This document shows, in pieces, positions 13,201 through 23,797 of a DNA stretch of 64,000 nt (the first letter of the stretch is position 1; each line of letters opens with the position of its first letter). The DNA is taken from contig SSBO01000006.1 of NCBI GenBank assembly GCA_005281725.1, positions 375,262 to 439,261 of the forward strand, written 5' to 3'. The stretch comes from Wuchereria bancrofti. Taxonomy: Eukaryota > Nematoda > Chromadorea > Rhabditida > Onchocercidae. The notes beneath the pieces were generated by a model. The model was not told where the DNA came from, searched no databases, and was given only the letters and a program-made list of their open reading frames with translations. The translations under genes and the position numbers were made by a program.

Positions 13201-16200
13201 CCTCATCGTTTTGCAGCAAGATCTAAAAGTCCTTTGATTATCACTGTGTTTACTCTTCAGTGCTTAACCAGTTATCCATTACATACACAAATAACATTTC
13301 GATGAAGATCCTAAATGAAAGAACAGGTTGAATGGATAATGGATTTAATATCTGCATGCAAATGTCATTAAAATTTATTAAGAAGATTACTTGATTATTT
13401 TCCACAACATATAATGAAGCAGCAGACTCACAGCACTGCACAATCTTTTCGATTTCACGTTGATCAATTTTCCAAACATTTGACAACTCTTTCTCAAATT
13501 TATAACTCCTGGAATTATTTCATCCTTCTCCGAGAATCAAACGTCAATACAAGAAAAAACTATACAAACTTTTTCTCCTTTCTACCTAAACTATGTAACT
13601 GTGTTACATACCGATAAATCATTGCACTTCCAACCACCGAAAAGAAACAGAATACAGTGACTACTGTCAGGAAAACTGTTAACCACCAATCTGAAATATC
13701 TGTCTAGGATATATCTCAGTAGTACTAAATGAATTATCAGCTGGAAATTGAAATTTTAATTATAATCTTCAAAATTCACTAAATTTCAGATAAAAAAAAC
13801 ATGAAAACAGAAAACACTGAATTATTTATATTTTTGCTGTTTAGACATGAATATTGAAAAAGGTGCCTTTTTTGCACATTTTCCCATGAAATCCACAGAT
13901 AGGTTCGTCACGAGGTGCAAATCCAGTAGGCCATTGGATATCACGTTTGAAGCGTAACAAAGGAAGATCACCGGTAAAATCATGAACGAAATCAGCAGAA
14001 ATATCTAGACCATAATTGAGTGGATAGTAATCAGGATTATCCATATCCAATACTGGCTCTATCTCTTGCAGTGACAGTAGAGTATAATTGCCTTGTGCAT
14101 CCCCATTGCTATTAATATGCATATCAAATCCTTGTATACCTACAATCAACATCGTTTTTTTTCAACTTTTCCGTTTCCGAATTTGACTTACCAAATCCGA
14201 CAAATGGGAAAGAAAGAATGAAACAAATATACCAGCACTAGCATTAGTATTAAGATATTCCAAGTGGATTGATTATAAAAAATTTTGTCTTCTATTTTGA
14301 TATACTTACTTCGATATACACGTCCCAAGATATGACCGATGATCCGTTTTCCATCCGATATCGGATCATAACCAACTGAAAGCTGCTCGTTGGCAGTTTC
14401 GTTTAATACTATTGTTAATGCTGATGCATATAATTTCACCGCATCGTATAAATAACATGCAAAACGATTTGCCTGAAAAATGTAAAGATGGAAAAAATTG
14501 TGCAGATTTGTTGGCAAGTATTTTAAACATCAAAAATTAATTGTTAATAAGCAAAGCTAAAAGTTAAAATATAGCTAGGATCGATATAAGAAGAGAATAA
14601 AAATAACAAGTGTAAAATATTTGCTATTTTTACTTAGATAAAAACAGAATAAAAATAGCAAGTGTGAAACATTTGTTATTTATATTCTAAATCGAAAATA
14701 GATACCTTAATAGAAGTTGCAGTATTGCTCTGTTTCACACCAAATAATGATAAATAATGATTGGCTTTACGCCAAAATGCTATAAATTCTGGAGCATTTA
14801 ACTGCACCGGCGTTGGAATGATTGCCAAGGCAAATTTCGAAAAATTTACAACCTTTCGATCCTGCGAATTCAAGTCATTCCATGATTGCTTTACCGAAAG
14901 CAGAGTATCTAAAAAAGGCATATGCACTACGGAATATAAACTTGTAGCTAAGAAAACCATCTCAGAAGTTTATAATCAAATCCTAAAATCCTATAAAAAA
15001 TTCAAGCCTTAGAGATTATAAGTATTAAATTAATTTAAATCTCGACAGTTTAAAATACCAGGAAGTTCCATAAAATACCTCTAAAGAAGTGATTATTCAT
15101 AGCATGATAGGTGTTCAACCAGTTATAGTCAGGATCCAAATAAATCAACGCATAATCACCAGATTCCATTAAGCCCTGAGCTCCCATTTCCAGAAGTATC
15201 CGACGAAACAAACGAACATTTCCAAATGTCAGATAAACTGCAAAATTTCAACTTAGCATTATCGAATCAAAGCAAAAGTAAATCACTTGAAACACTCTAA
15301 TAAATTTCCAGCATTTCAGCATCGATAATAACTAAATAATTTCCTTATTTGATAAAATTTCAATTAATTTCAAAATAATTGGGAATAAAGACAGAACTTA
15401 CTTCGAGTTGAAGCATATGTGTCAGAAATGATCTGCTTAATGTTGCTTCGTTCAATTTCCGAAAATGGATGAGGTACGATACTCACATTTATGATCACAT
15501 ACTGGGTATCACTTACTTCTAGATCCACATTTTGCTTTTCAATAGTGCTCTACAATGAATTCTTCTTCATACCATGTTTTTTAATTTAATACATTCACTC
15601 ACTGTTACCTAAAACTGATCACACTAATCCATAAAAGTTCTTTTCTTCCTGAAAATAATAGAAGTAATAAATAATAAAATAATAGATGAGAGAGGAGATA
15701 ACACGCATCCGCTAACGTAAATTCAAACTTTGCAACTAATAGAATAAAAGATCGGATAAAGGATCGAAATACCTTTATTGAACGAAATAATTCCTCATTT
15801 GCTACATTTCTCTCATAAATTACTGAAAATTTGCGCCATTCGAAATGCTTGAACAATGCAATCAATGCAGCTGTTATTTCTGTTTCCGTTGGTACTGTTC
15901 TCGCAAATGTAGGATATCTGAAATGTATAAATGGAAAATGATAATCTTCAAATTATTATGGTACAAAATGTATCCCAAACTTTCCACGATATCATCACAG
16001 AATGCATTTTAATATCCTGCTAGCTTATTCATTCAAAATTAGTTTCCAAAATACAAACTTGGATTTGTCAGACATCATTTCATCCTTGCATTTATAAGAT
16101 AGAATAGGTAAATTCTGAGCAGCTGCCATCGTTGCTTCCGTCCGACAGTTCATTTCGGGACCGATGAAAACCTTTGCACCTTGTGCCCAATGTTGCATAA

Positions 16201-17757
16201 AAAATCGAGTACCTAAACTTCTATAAATAACTTACATACGTTAGAAAAATAAGCAGAAGAAAAACCATCGTTTATCAATTCTAATGTTTAACTTTTCAAC
16301 AAAATGAGATAAAACTTTGCTGCTCATCGCCACAAGTGTTGTTGAATGTATAGACTAGCTTATGATTTGGAAGCAATTCCGGATCGGCATTCACATCATC
16401 TACGGCTACTTGCAAAGCTCCGGATATCATGGAACCTGAAGCAAGCAAAGTTTTACTCCATCTATGTTACACACCGTCAAAATCTGTTTGATGAGAAATT
16501 TGAAAAAAAAAAAAAAAAAGAAATCCACAAGATCTAGTCAATTGCTATTTTTATCTTACCTTCAAAATCTGTTCGGAAACATTTCGAAAGATAGCCATAA
16601 TTTTTATCCCTTTCAGCTGTTGTTTCAATGTTATTAGCCTGAAAAAAAGTAATTACACTCTTTCGTTGTTATTTTGCCTGAGAGCAATTTATTCATATGT
16701 CAACATCTTTTTTTTTTTTCAACTATTTTCAAACAAACAATTATAATAGGATAACAGCCTATATAGATTGTTTATAAATCACCTACAATGTTTTTTCCGA
16801 TGAAATCCATTTCGGCAGTCAAACTCAAACTGCAAAATTTCATCTCTTCCGTAACTTACTGTAATATTGGAGGAACAAACCTCAGATAATAATTTTAGCG
16901 AATCGAATAGATTTTTTGGAAACTGACTTATCGCAGCTAAATAAGATATCAATATTGAACGATCACTGTTTAGCTTCTCATCAGCTGCTTTTTCAAGCAT
17001 CAGTTTACTGTTGTTCAGTATTCCATTCATTGCCCTTTCATGAAGGTTCTGCAATAAGGTCATCTTATATGCCATACATTCACACAGTAAAATAGCTCTT
17101 TTATGAAATAAAGATTGAACTGATGAAAAAGTCACAAATTGCTATCTCATTAATAAAATAGCAATAAAAGTCAAAAAAGCAAACATTTCACTTTATGAGA
17201 AAATGGTACCAAAGAATTATCAGTTGCAAAAACTGTTATTTGCAATTGAAAATGTTGAATGAATAACTTTAACTCTGCGACTTCAGTAATTTCATCATAC
17301 TGTTGCAAAAAGTAACATATGTTATACTTACAAAAATGTATCAACTTGCTATTTCTTCTTTTTTAAAAATACTTTTCAAGAAAGAAAAAATATTTTTTAT
17401 TTAAAGTTTATTAAAGCAGTATAGCACTTCAACTCTTTTCGTGTTATTTTCAAGCTCTGAAGTACTTCTTGATATTTTTGTTTTTTGTAAAGATACTTTC
17501 CGACATTCCATTTTTTTGAAGGATATTTTTGATATTTCCCTTTTCTGATCCTTGTAAGAAATCAAAAGTGGAATGGAAAAAAAAGTCGAATAAATAACCA
17601 CCAAAATTAATAAATAAATAATTACAACCGGATTTTTAATGGCAATTAATGAAACCTGTATAGATTGTTGTTGCTTGTTGGGTATGGTATCATTGTAAAC
17701 AAGTTGTCCATTTGTTGTGATACCAAATATCATACATAATATTAGTAATCGGATCAT
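7249..17757 (-). CDS. Receptor-type guanylate cyclase (gcy family), 1463 aa, 29 coding exons
   Basis: Makes cGMP from GTP; a single-pass plasma-membrane receptor. Signal peptide ([17 protein letters not shown]), ligand-binding ectodomain about 35-620, membrane segment about 627-648 ([18 protein letters not shown]), kinase-homology domain about 692-960 with HGN in place of HRD but DFG kept (a pseudokinase), a coiled linker ending in MLP, then the cyclase about 1030-1220. Metal-binding Asp are in FSDIVDF (D1042) and IGDAY (D1086); base-recognition residues are E1082 and C1155 (YCLFGDTVN). It therefore looks catalytically intact. A roughly 240-aa Ser-rich tail has no known domain. Exons: 17656-17757, 17192-17299, 16860-17048, 16560-16638, 16316-16435, 16059-16212, 15773-15917, 15625-15648, 15402-15549, 15079-15237, 14706-14908, 14310-14472, 13867-14139, 13612-13699, 13391-13508, 13024-13222, 12553-12689, 12308-12460, 12029-12200, 11397-11584, 11096-11220, 10651-10843, 10148-10424, 9752-9843, 9428-9578, 8968-9148, 8059-8211, 7652-7753, 7249-7444. 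Exons 2, 3 and 8 rest on phase and splice sites only. The specific C. elegans orthologue is not certain. Confidence 0.9.
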
Positions 17758-18045
17758 AATTATCAAATTGAAAATTACATCTGCAAATTAATTAACAAAC
17801 ATTATAACAAAAAAAAAACTGAAATTAATTTCAGGCAATTATGTATAGATAAGTGAATTTGCTATTTAAAATATATACTAAAAAAAAAATCCAATTTCCC
17901 ATCTTTTAATTCAACAACTATAAATTTTCTTTCCTTTAAGCTATCTCCAATGACAAATATAAGAATGAAATGGGAAAAGTATCTTGCATAGAAATCTAAC
18001 ATAGGGCCGTAGTAAATTTTTTCCATCATTTGTTTTGTGTTATGA

Positions 18046-18117
18046 TTAATATGGGTAACTTGTGCGGGTAGGTAAATGTCGTAATGGGCAACTCATGTAG
18101 GTAGGTAAATGTCATGA
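18046..18117. repeat. Two-copy tandem repeat, about 37 bp, upstream of two divergent genes
   Basis: ATGGG.AACT..TG..GGTAGGTAAATGTC occurs twice head to tail (copies begin near 18050 and 18085), with a few substitutions. The repeat lies in the shared promoter interval, about 300 bp from the cyclase start. Confidence 0.7.
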
Positions 18118-18446
18118 TGCCATCATAGTTTTTTTTTTTTCTTTTCCTTGATAATTTCATGTAGGATAATGTCATTGGACTAAGTAAACATAGTTCAGAG
18201 AATTTCATTTACATTTTTTAATTTAACTTTATGATTCGTTATTTATTATTCAAAGTTTATTATTTGTAATCTTTATTACTAATCACTACGTACTTTTTTC
18301 ATTTATTTTATTTCTCGAATTCGTTTTTACTTCACTTACCTTATACAATAATATGTTATCATAAATCATTCCAAAAAAATAAAAACATAACGTAAATAAT
18401 TTTCACTAACTGTTATTCTCTTTTTTTATAACCGATATAGTTGCAA

Positions 18447-18545
18447 CAAGTTCTTGTTGTTATTGTTATTGTTGCTACTATTGCTATTGTTGTTGTTTTT
18501 TAATGTTATTGCTATTATTATTGTTATTTTTACTGTTATTGTTGT
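18447..18545. repeat. Imperfect TTG/ATT trinucleotide tract
   Basis: A run of TTGTTATTGTTATTGTTGCTACTATTGC type. It resembles the trinucleotide tracts near 26870 and 38190. Low-complexity sequence, not coding. Confidence 0.85.
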
Positions 18546-18699
18546 TGCCATCGCTATATATGTGTAAGGTAAAAGTTACATATGTGTATGGTAAGTTATC
18601 AGAACAAGTTATAAGATATCGTTTCATCTCCGGTAGTCGTTTTTATTACCAGTAAAGAATATCTTAATATTAGTTACCGTTTTTTCCTGTATTTTCCGG

Positions 18700-18714
18700 A
18701 TGTCATCTTCATGA
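18700..18714 (+). promoter_or_regulatory. Four-codon upstream ORF overlapping a start codon
   Basis: ATGTCATCTTCATGA is a four-codon upstream ORF whose TGA stop overlaps the ATG at 18711 (ATGA overlap). If it lies in the mature leader it would be translated first, and re-initiation or leaky scanning would be needed. No splice acceptor lies between the two ATGs; the nearest AG upstream is around 18673. Whether it is in the mRNA is not known. Confidence 0.4.
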
Positions 18715-19669
18715 AATTGACCCCATCATTGTGGTACCCAGTTGTGCGAAATTGGAAAGGAGTAGCTATTTGGAAAGAATCAGATGGTATTAAATTCCCA
18801 AAAGGCAAAAGTGAACGACGTTTTGCCTTGCATAAGGTTAATTTATTGATCATAGTAGTTGTGAAAATATAAGTATGATTAGAACAATCAAATTAAATTT
18901 ATTAAATTTTACACTACTATATCCATGTACTGCCAGATCTGAATACTGTCCTGATATGATCATCAATGGTGTGACGGTATTATGAATTCATTCGCTAGTT
19001 TTTTTTTTTTTCTTTTCCTTTTTTTCATAACAAATTTACATTCTTATGATGTGGCTTAATTGCAATTTCTTGCTAGCTGTCTCTTTTCGATGGGGCATTA
19101 GAACAAGAAGAATGAAAATTAATTAGAAAATGACAGTGTTAGTAAGCTTTAAAATTGATTGTTTGCTAGATGTATAAATGATAGATTTTAACGATTAGCA
19201 TTATGAGTTTCATTTCGCACTGTCCATATATATATATGCTTTGTCAAATTTTCAACCATGTTTTTTTTCCTTGTCAACCATAAACAAAATTATTGAAATC
19301 AATAATGAAAATATTCGTTAAAATCTGTACCAAATAAATATTATAAGTTAATGGATATGTATTCCTGTAAAAGAATAGCAGCAAAAGTTTTAGCTATTAT
19401 GTTGCATCACTGATTAATTTCGTAATTAATTCATAATGTTTTACACTAACTTAAAGTCGTTATCATTTGAAATATATCTGCCATTTCTACCACCTCGTAA
19501 TTGTGTGAATGTATGATTAACGAAATTTCGCCATTTTCATTGTCGTATTTTTTAGTCTCCAGCTACCTACGCCTTGATTATCACATCATATATACTCTAC
19601 GCTCGAATCCGAAGTGATAGAGATAAGAACTACAAACCAAGTAAGTCTGTTATTGTGAAATATGAATGA
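18711..19669 (+). CDS. Small single-pass membrane protein, two exons, 79 aa
   Basis: Exon 1 (18711-18836) encodes 42 residues starting MKLTPSLWYPVVRNWKGVAI, ending at CATAAG|GTTAAT. Exon 2 begins at 19556 after TTTTTTAG, joins in phase 0 and runs to a TGA at 19667-19669. Exon 2 has a hydrophobic stretch (ATYALIITSYILYARI) followed by a basic stretch. The short basic/Trp-rich N-terminus plus one membrane segment resembles small mitochondrial inner-membrane subunits, but I do not recognise the family. A strong donor (AA|GTAAGT) at 19640/19641 interrupts the last codons, so a longer or alternative 3' end is possible. Glyoxalase I starts 368 bp downstream on the same strand, a spacing seen in nematode operons. 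Confidence 0.6.
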
Positions 19670-20028
19670 AAATATAGCTTAATGAATTAAAAAAATTTGT
19701 ATAATCCTGTGAAATATCTTAGATATCTCTTGTCAAATTTAATGGGTTGAGAAAATAAGGGAAGGAGAAGGGTGAGGAGGTGAATTTTATCACAAACGAA
19801 GAATAATAGGTGAGTTATATTTGGGTGAGTGAAGTCATTCGTGTAAGATAAAAAGGAATTTAGCTTAATACGACCCTGTTAAATAACCATGTTTTTTCAT
19901 TTATGATTGAATTTTTGTTATTGTCTTTTTGTTGTTAATTTTGTCATCAGAAATGTATCATCGATATTTCGCGTAAAACTGTGCTTAGATTTTTTTTTTT
20001 CGGTGTTGTCAAAATCGTAAATCAATGT

Positions 20029-20037
20029 TTTTGCAGT
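20029..20037 (+). promoter_or_regulatory. Likely trans-splice (spliced-leader) acceptor for glyoxalase I
   Basis: TTTTTGCAG at about 20028-20036 is followed by one T and then the ATG at 20038. A consensus acceptor directly before a start codon, with no obvious promoter in the 368-bp gap behind the upstream gene, is typical of spliced-leader addition in nematodes. A cis acceptor used by the donor at 19641 is the alternative. Confidence 0.55.
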
Positions 20038-21390
20038 ATGGGTTTGGATCAGTGCGAATCAGGAGGAAGCACAAATGTTGCCGGACCGATCCCAGCTAAC
20101 GAAGTATATATTATATTTGATATTCTTGTTAAATGATTTGAACGTATATCTAAAATACGTTTGAAATTTATGCCTACATCAGACAACAAAAGAAATGTAA
20201 AGTTTTGTATAGTATGCAGTTTTTCTTTTCTTTTTTTGATATTCGTGATTTTATTGTGTATCAAAAAATTTCTGTTTTTCTAAAGAAAAGAAAAAATTTC
20301 TTTTGTAAAAGAAATAATTTCAGATCAAGTCGCTGGTAAAGGAGACGCCACCGGAAACGAAAGATTTTTATTTCCAACAAACGATGCTCCGTATTAAAGA
20401 TCCTCGGAAAACATTGCCATTTTATTGTAATATTCTCGGGATGAGGTTCGTTTAGCTCTTGCTTTTCATTTTCTCAAATATTGTTTTATAGTTAAAGTAT
20501 CGATTTGTGAGAAATTCTTTAAAAAGTCAATATTTCAGATTACTGAAACAGATGGATTTCCCAGAAGGGAAGTTCTCCTTGTATTTCGTGGGTTATAAAC
20601 CGGCAGCAGAAATCCCTAGTGATCCTGTAGAGCAGAAACGCTATGCACTTTCGACATTGGCAACGATCGAATTAACTCAGTAACTTTATTACATTTACAG
20701 TTTGATTTAATTTATCCATTTAATTCATTTAATTTATATCTCTCATTAAATTGCATTATATCTGCTCAGATTTTAAATTTATCATCCTCAAATATGGATT
20801 TCACTATAGAAAAGGTATGAATTTAGTGGTTTGATTTAGCTACAGATTAAACTTTTATGTTTCTAGTAATCAAATGTTTATATTTTTAGTAATTGGGGCA
20901 CCGAGAACGATCCAAACTTCAGTTATCATAATGGAAATAAAGAACCACGCGGTTTCGGTGAGTTCTGTTGCATGATACCATTTTAAGGAATAATGAGTAG
21001 TACGGGAGAAGTAGAAGTGCCGAGTGCCTTTTTGTCATGGTATTAAAATGTAGCGAGGACTTCGTTTGAAAACTGTGATGTTTAATTAAATTATAAAGGA
21101 TGTCACATTAAGGTTGTGCCATTTTTTATCAAATATTTACGGGAAAATTCGACTTTGATATAAAAAATGTAGAGGTTGCGTAGAGGAAAAGCCAGCAAAG
21201 TAGAAATAATAATATTTTTTCAGGTCATATTGGAATAGCAGTAAAGGATGTATATGCGGCATGTAAACGTTTCGAGGAATTAGGTGTTAACTTCGTAAAG
21301 AAGCCCGACGATGGTCGTATGAAGGGGTTAGCATTTATTCAGGATCCGGATGGTTATTGGATCGAAATATTCAATCCTTACACTGTATAA
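20038..21390 (+). CDS. glo1: Lactoylglutathione lyase (glyoxalase I), 187 aa, five exons
   Basis: Converts the methylglyoxal-glutathione hemithioacetal to S-D-lactoylglutathione in the cytosol, the first step of methylglyoxal detoxification. Exons 20038-20103, 20324-20445, 20539-20679, 20890-20957 and 21224-21390 join in frame. The protein is about the length of animal GLO1. The four zinc ligands known from the human enzyme are present: Gln41 (in QQTMLR), Glu107 (in TIELTH), His134 (in GFGHIGIAV) and Glu180 (in GYWIEI). Family signatures [10 protein letters not shown] and YHNGN are clear. The first 30 residues are poorly conserved, as expected. The start follows a trans-splice-like acceptor. 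An AATAAA lies about 100 bp past the stop. Confidence 0.96.
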
Positions 21391-21491
21391 TTTTTTTTGT
21401 TTTTTTGAATGTGTAAAACTATATTGCTCCACTACTATTTGATAAATGCTTTTACGTTGTATGCTTTTTAAATATAACCTTTAAAAACTTT

Positions 21492-21497
21492 AATAAA
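21492..21497 (+). terminator. Polyadenylation signal AATAAA of glyoxalase I
   Basis: AATAAA 102 bp after the stop codon, in an otherwise ordinary 3' UTR. Confidence 0.7.
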
Positions 21498-22287
21498 AGA
21501 CTTATCAATCTGCTTTTCATTTCGGTTAATAATTCTTGAAAAAGGGAATTAAGAGATCACTTCCGTAACATGTGAAAATGAACTTATTGTAATTGATAGA
21601 AAAGTTTAAATTTAGTTTTAAAAAACTAACAAATAGTTTGGCGTGAAAACAAAGTCATTTTTCTCCCATCATAAACAATAATCGATTATTGATGCAAACA
21701 AATTAGCTGAAGTCAATTTAAGCCACATTTTCACGAGATTCAATGATGCGTGATAAATTTTTATCAAACATACTACACACTAAAACGTGGAATAATCAGT
21801 TTTGCATGGGATTTTCACCTAGGATGCATTTTCTTTCTTTCTTTAAAATGATTTTAGTCTTTCAGATTGAGTTCAATCCTTTTTAACTGAAAAATTCCTA
21901 AATACCCAAAAGTAATATTTTGTTGCGTCGCAAAGTAATGAAAAAAAAACTGGAAAAATTTCACCAAGAAACATTCAACTACACATTATCAGTGTAGTAA
22001 TGCTAAATTGATACAATATTGAAATAAATAAAAATTACAATGAAAAATACTTGGACAATCAATATCTAATTCAAAATTTTCTAATGATCTATGATTTTTC
22101 AAGTTTATTATCGTAAAATTATACTACAAATGATTAGTTTAATTATCTTATAATCCATTACAATTGATGATTCACTTTAGAGTGTACAATAATCAAATTA
22201 GAGTGTACAGTAATCAAAATAATCAAATTTTGATTTTTATTTTTAAATTCTTTATCATTTGACATTTTGTATTCAAATAATTATTAT
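21498..22287. other. Convergent intergenic region
   Basis: AT-rich DNA between the 3' ends of glyoxalase I (+) and the LIM gene (-). A small direct repeat, TTAGAGTGTACA.TAATCAAA, occurs twice near 22179-22215. No gene is seen. Confidence 0.65.
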
Positions 22288-23797
22288 TTATGGTCCAGCT
22301 GGCCTCATCAGATTATATGGATATTCACCTTTTGTTTTTGGACTATATAAAAGATTGGATCGATGTGGTATTGGATCATGTGGTCCAGGTGTTGGTACAT
22401 GTCCAGCACAATATACCTAAAATTATTAATGATTAACAATTAATTAAAATTTGAAAAAAAATTTTTCTCACTTCATTCTTCTATTTATTAACCATTTACA
22501 TTTACAAGATTTTTTCATTTCAAGTACATTCATTGTAATAGAAACAATTTAAGATGGATTTCAAGAAAAAAAAAATGATAAAATTTCTATTATACAAATT
22601 TTAATATTATTAAAATCTTATATTTTCTATTTTCTAAATTGTAAATATAATAAGTATATTATCATGTTATCATTATTACCTCAAGATCTTGCGTATCATT
22701 CCTGTTATTGTGATAAGTTTTCAATGATAAACGTGATCCGCATATCCAACATTTGAAACATCCCTTAAAAGTTTTAAAAAAAAAAATTAAAATCTTTGAA
22801 ATAAAAGAGGAAAAAAGGCTAAATCCCTTTCTAAAAAAGAAAAGTTAAAATTAAATTCTTTTTTTGATAGCAATAAATTGTTTTGTTTTTATAGCTACAT
22901 AAAATGTTTTTGTAATTAGATTTATTTGTTCCCAATATTTAACTTCGTTTTTGAATTTCAATTTATTCGAAATGACTCAACATTTTAAAAGAAAAAGTGA
23001 AAGGCAATGTTTCATTTTTTTTTTTTAAAAAAGTGGAAACTATTGGATAAATTTGACGAAATATTATGATAAAAATAATTTAAATTTAAATCTGAGAGGT
23101 ATGCTGAAGGTTTATTTTTCAAAATATCTCGAGAAATATTAATTGAAAATGTAGTATGAACGGCTATTTAAAATAGGTAATCGATGAAATATCAACTTTT
23201 AAAAATGAAATAGCTACTGAATTTTTCATGCAAAAAACCAGCAACGATCATTGTGGGATTTTATCATTTTTAAGTTTAACAAATTCAACCAACAAATTTT
23301 TTTTTAAAAAAAAGGGAAAAGAAAAAGTACGAGAACTAAAAGATAAAAATGAAAAAGTAATATATTAAGCTGCTTCTAGAAGAAGTAAAACAATCATTTG
23401 ACATAAACGATTTATTAAAAGAAATTTTATTTTTTGAAAAAATTAAAAAATGAAATGTTTAAAATGATGAAATCTTCAATAATATACATTAATAATGATT
23501 AATAAATAATCATGAATGTTACTTAATCAATTATAAATCAATTTATAATCATTCAAATAACTAAATGTTTTCAATGATTAAACAAAAAAAAATTATGTTT
23601 ATTTTTTAAAACAAAGCAAAAACAGAAAACGCATGAAATTTTATTAAAACGAAAAATAATAAAATAATGTTTACTTTCACAATAACAAATTAATGTTTAC
23701 TTTTACTTACTTTATGAAAAAGAACGCCATCTTTTAATGGGCCAATTTTATCATTAAAATAAGTTGGTCGTTTGCATCGAAAACAAGGTTCTTTCAT
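22288..23797 (-). CDS. Single-LIM-domain protein, 99 aa, three exons
   Basis: LIM domains are zinc-binding protein-interaction modules; the partner is unknown. Exons 23711-23797, 22680-22763 and 22288-22416 join in phase 0. The eight zinc ligands follow the LIM spacing: C5-x2-C8-x19-H28-x2-C31-x2-C34-x2-C37-x22-C60-x2-H63. The remaining 36 residues are Pro-rich (HVPTPGPHDPIPHR, ending NLMRPAGP) and have no second domain. The domain order could match the N-terminus of a longer LIM protein, such as LIM-transglutaminase proteins, but a clear stop follows and no further exon is seen downstream. The introns are large (947 and 263 bp). The ATG is the first in the exon. Confidence 0.85.

Larger units (their letters stand above)
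17758..18710. promoter_or_regulatory. Divergent intergenic/promoter region
   Basis: This 0.95-kb gap separates the start codons of the minus-strand cyclase and the plus-strand small gene, so it must carry both promoters. It holds a tandem pair of about 37 bp (about 18046-18117, GGTAGGTAAATGTC in each copy), an imperfect TTG/ATT trinucleotide tract (about 18447-18545) and a second short duplication around TATATGTGTA.GGTAA (about 18555-18597). No TATA box can be called reliably in this base composition. Confidence 0.55.

Noticed and set aside
17401..17655. Extension of the first cyclase exon through 17655-17401 as a membrane protein
   Set aside because: A donor at CAG|GTTTCA and consistent phase with the next exon support splicing; the extension is an AT-rich intron frame.
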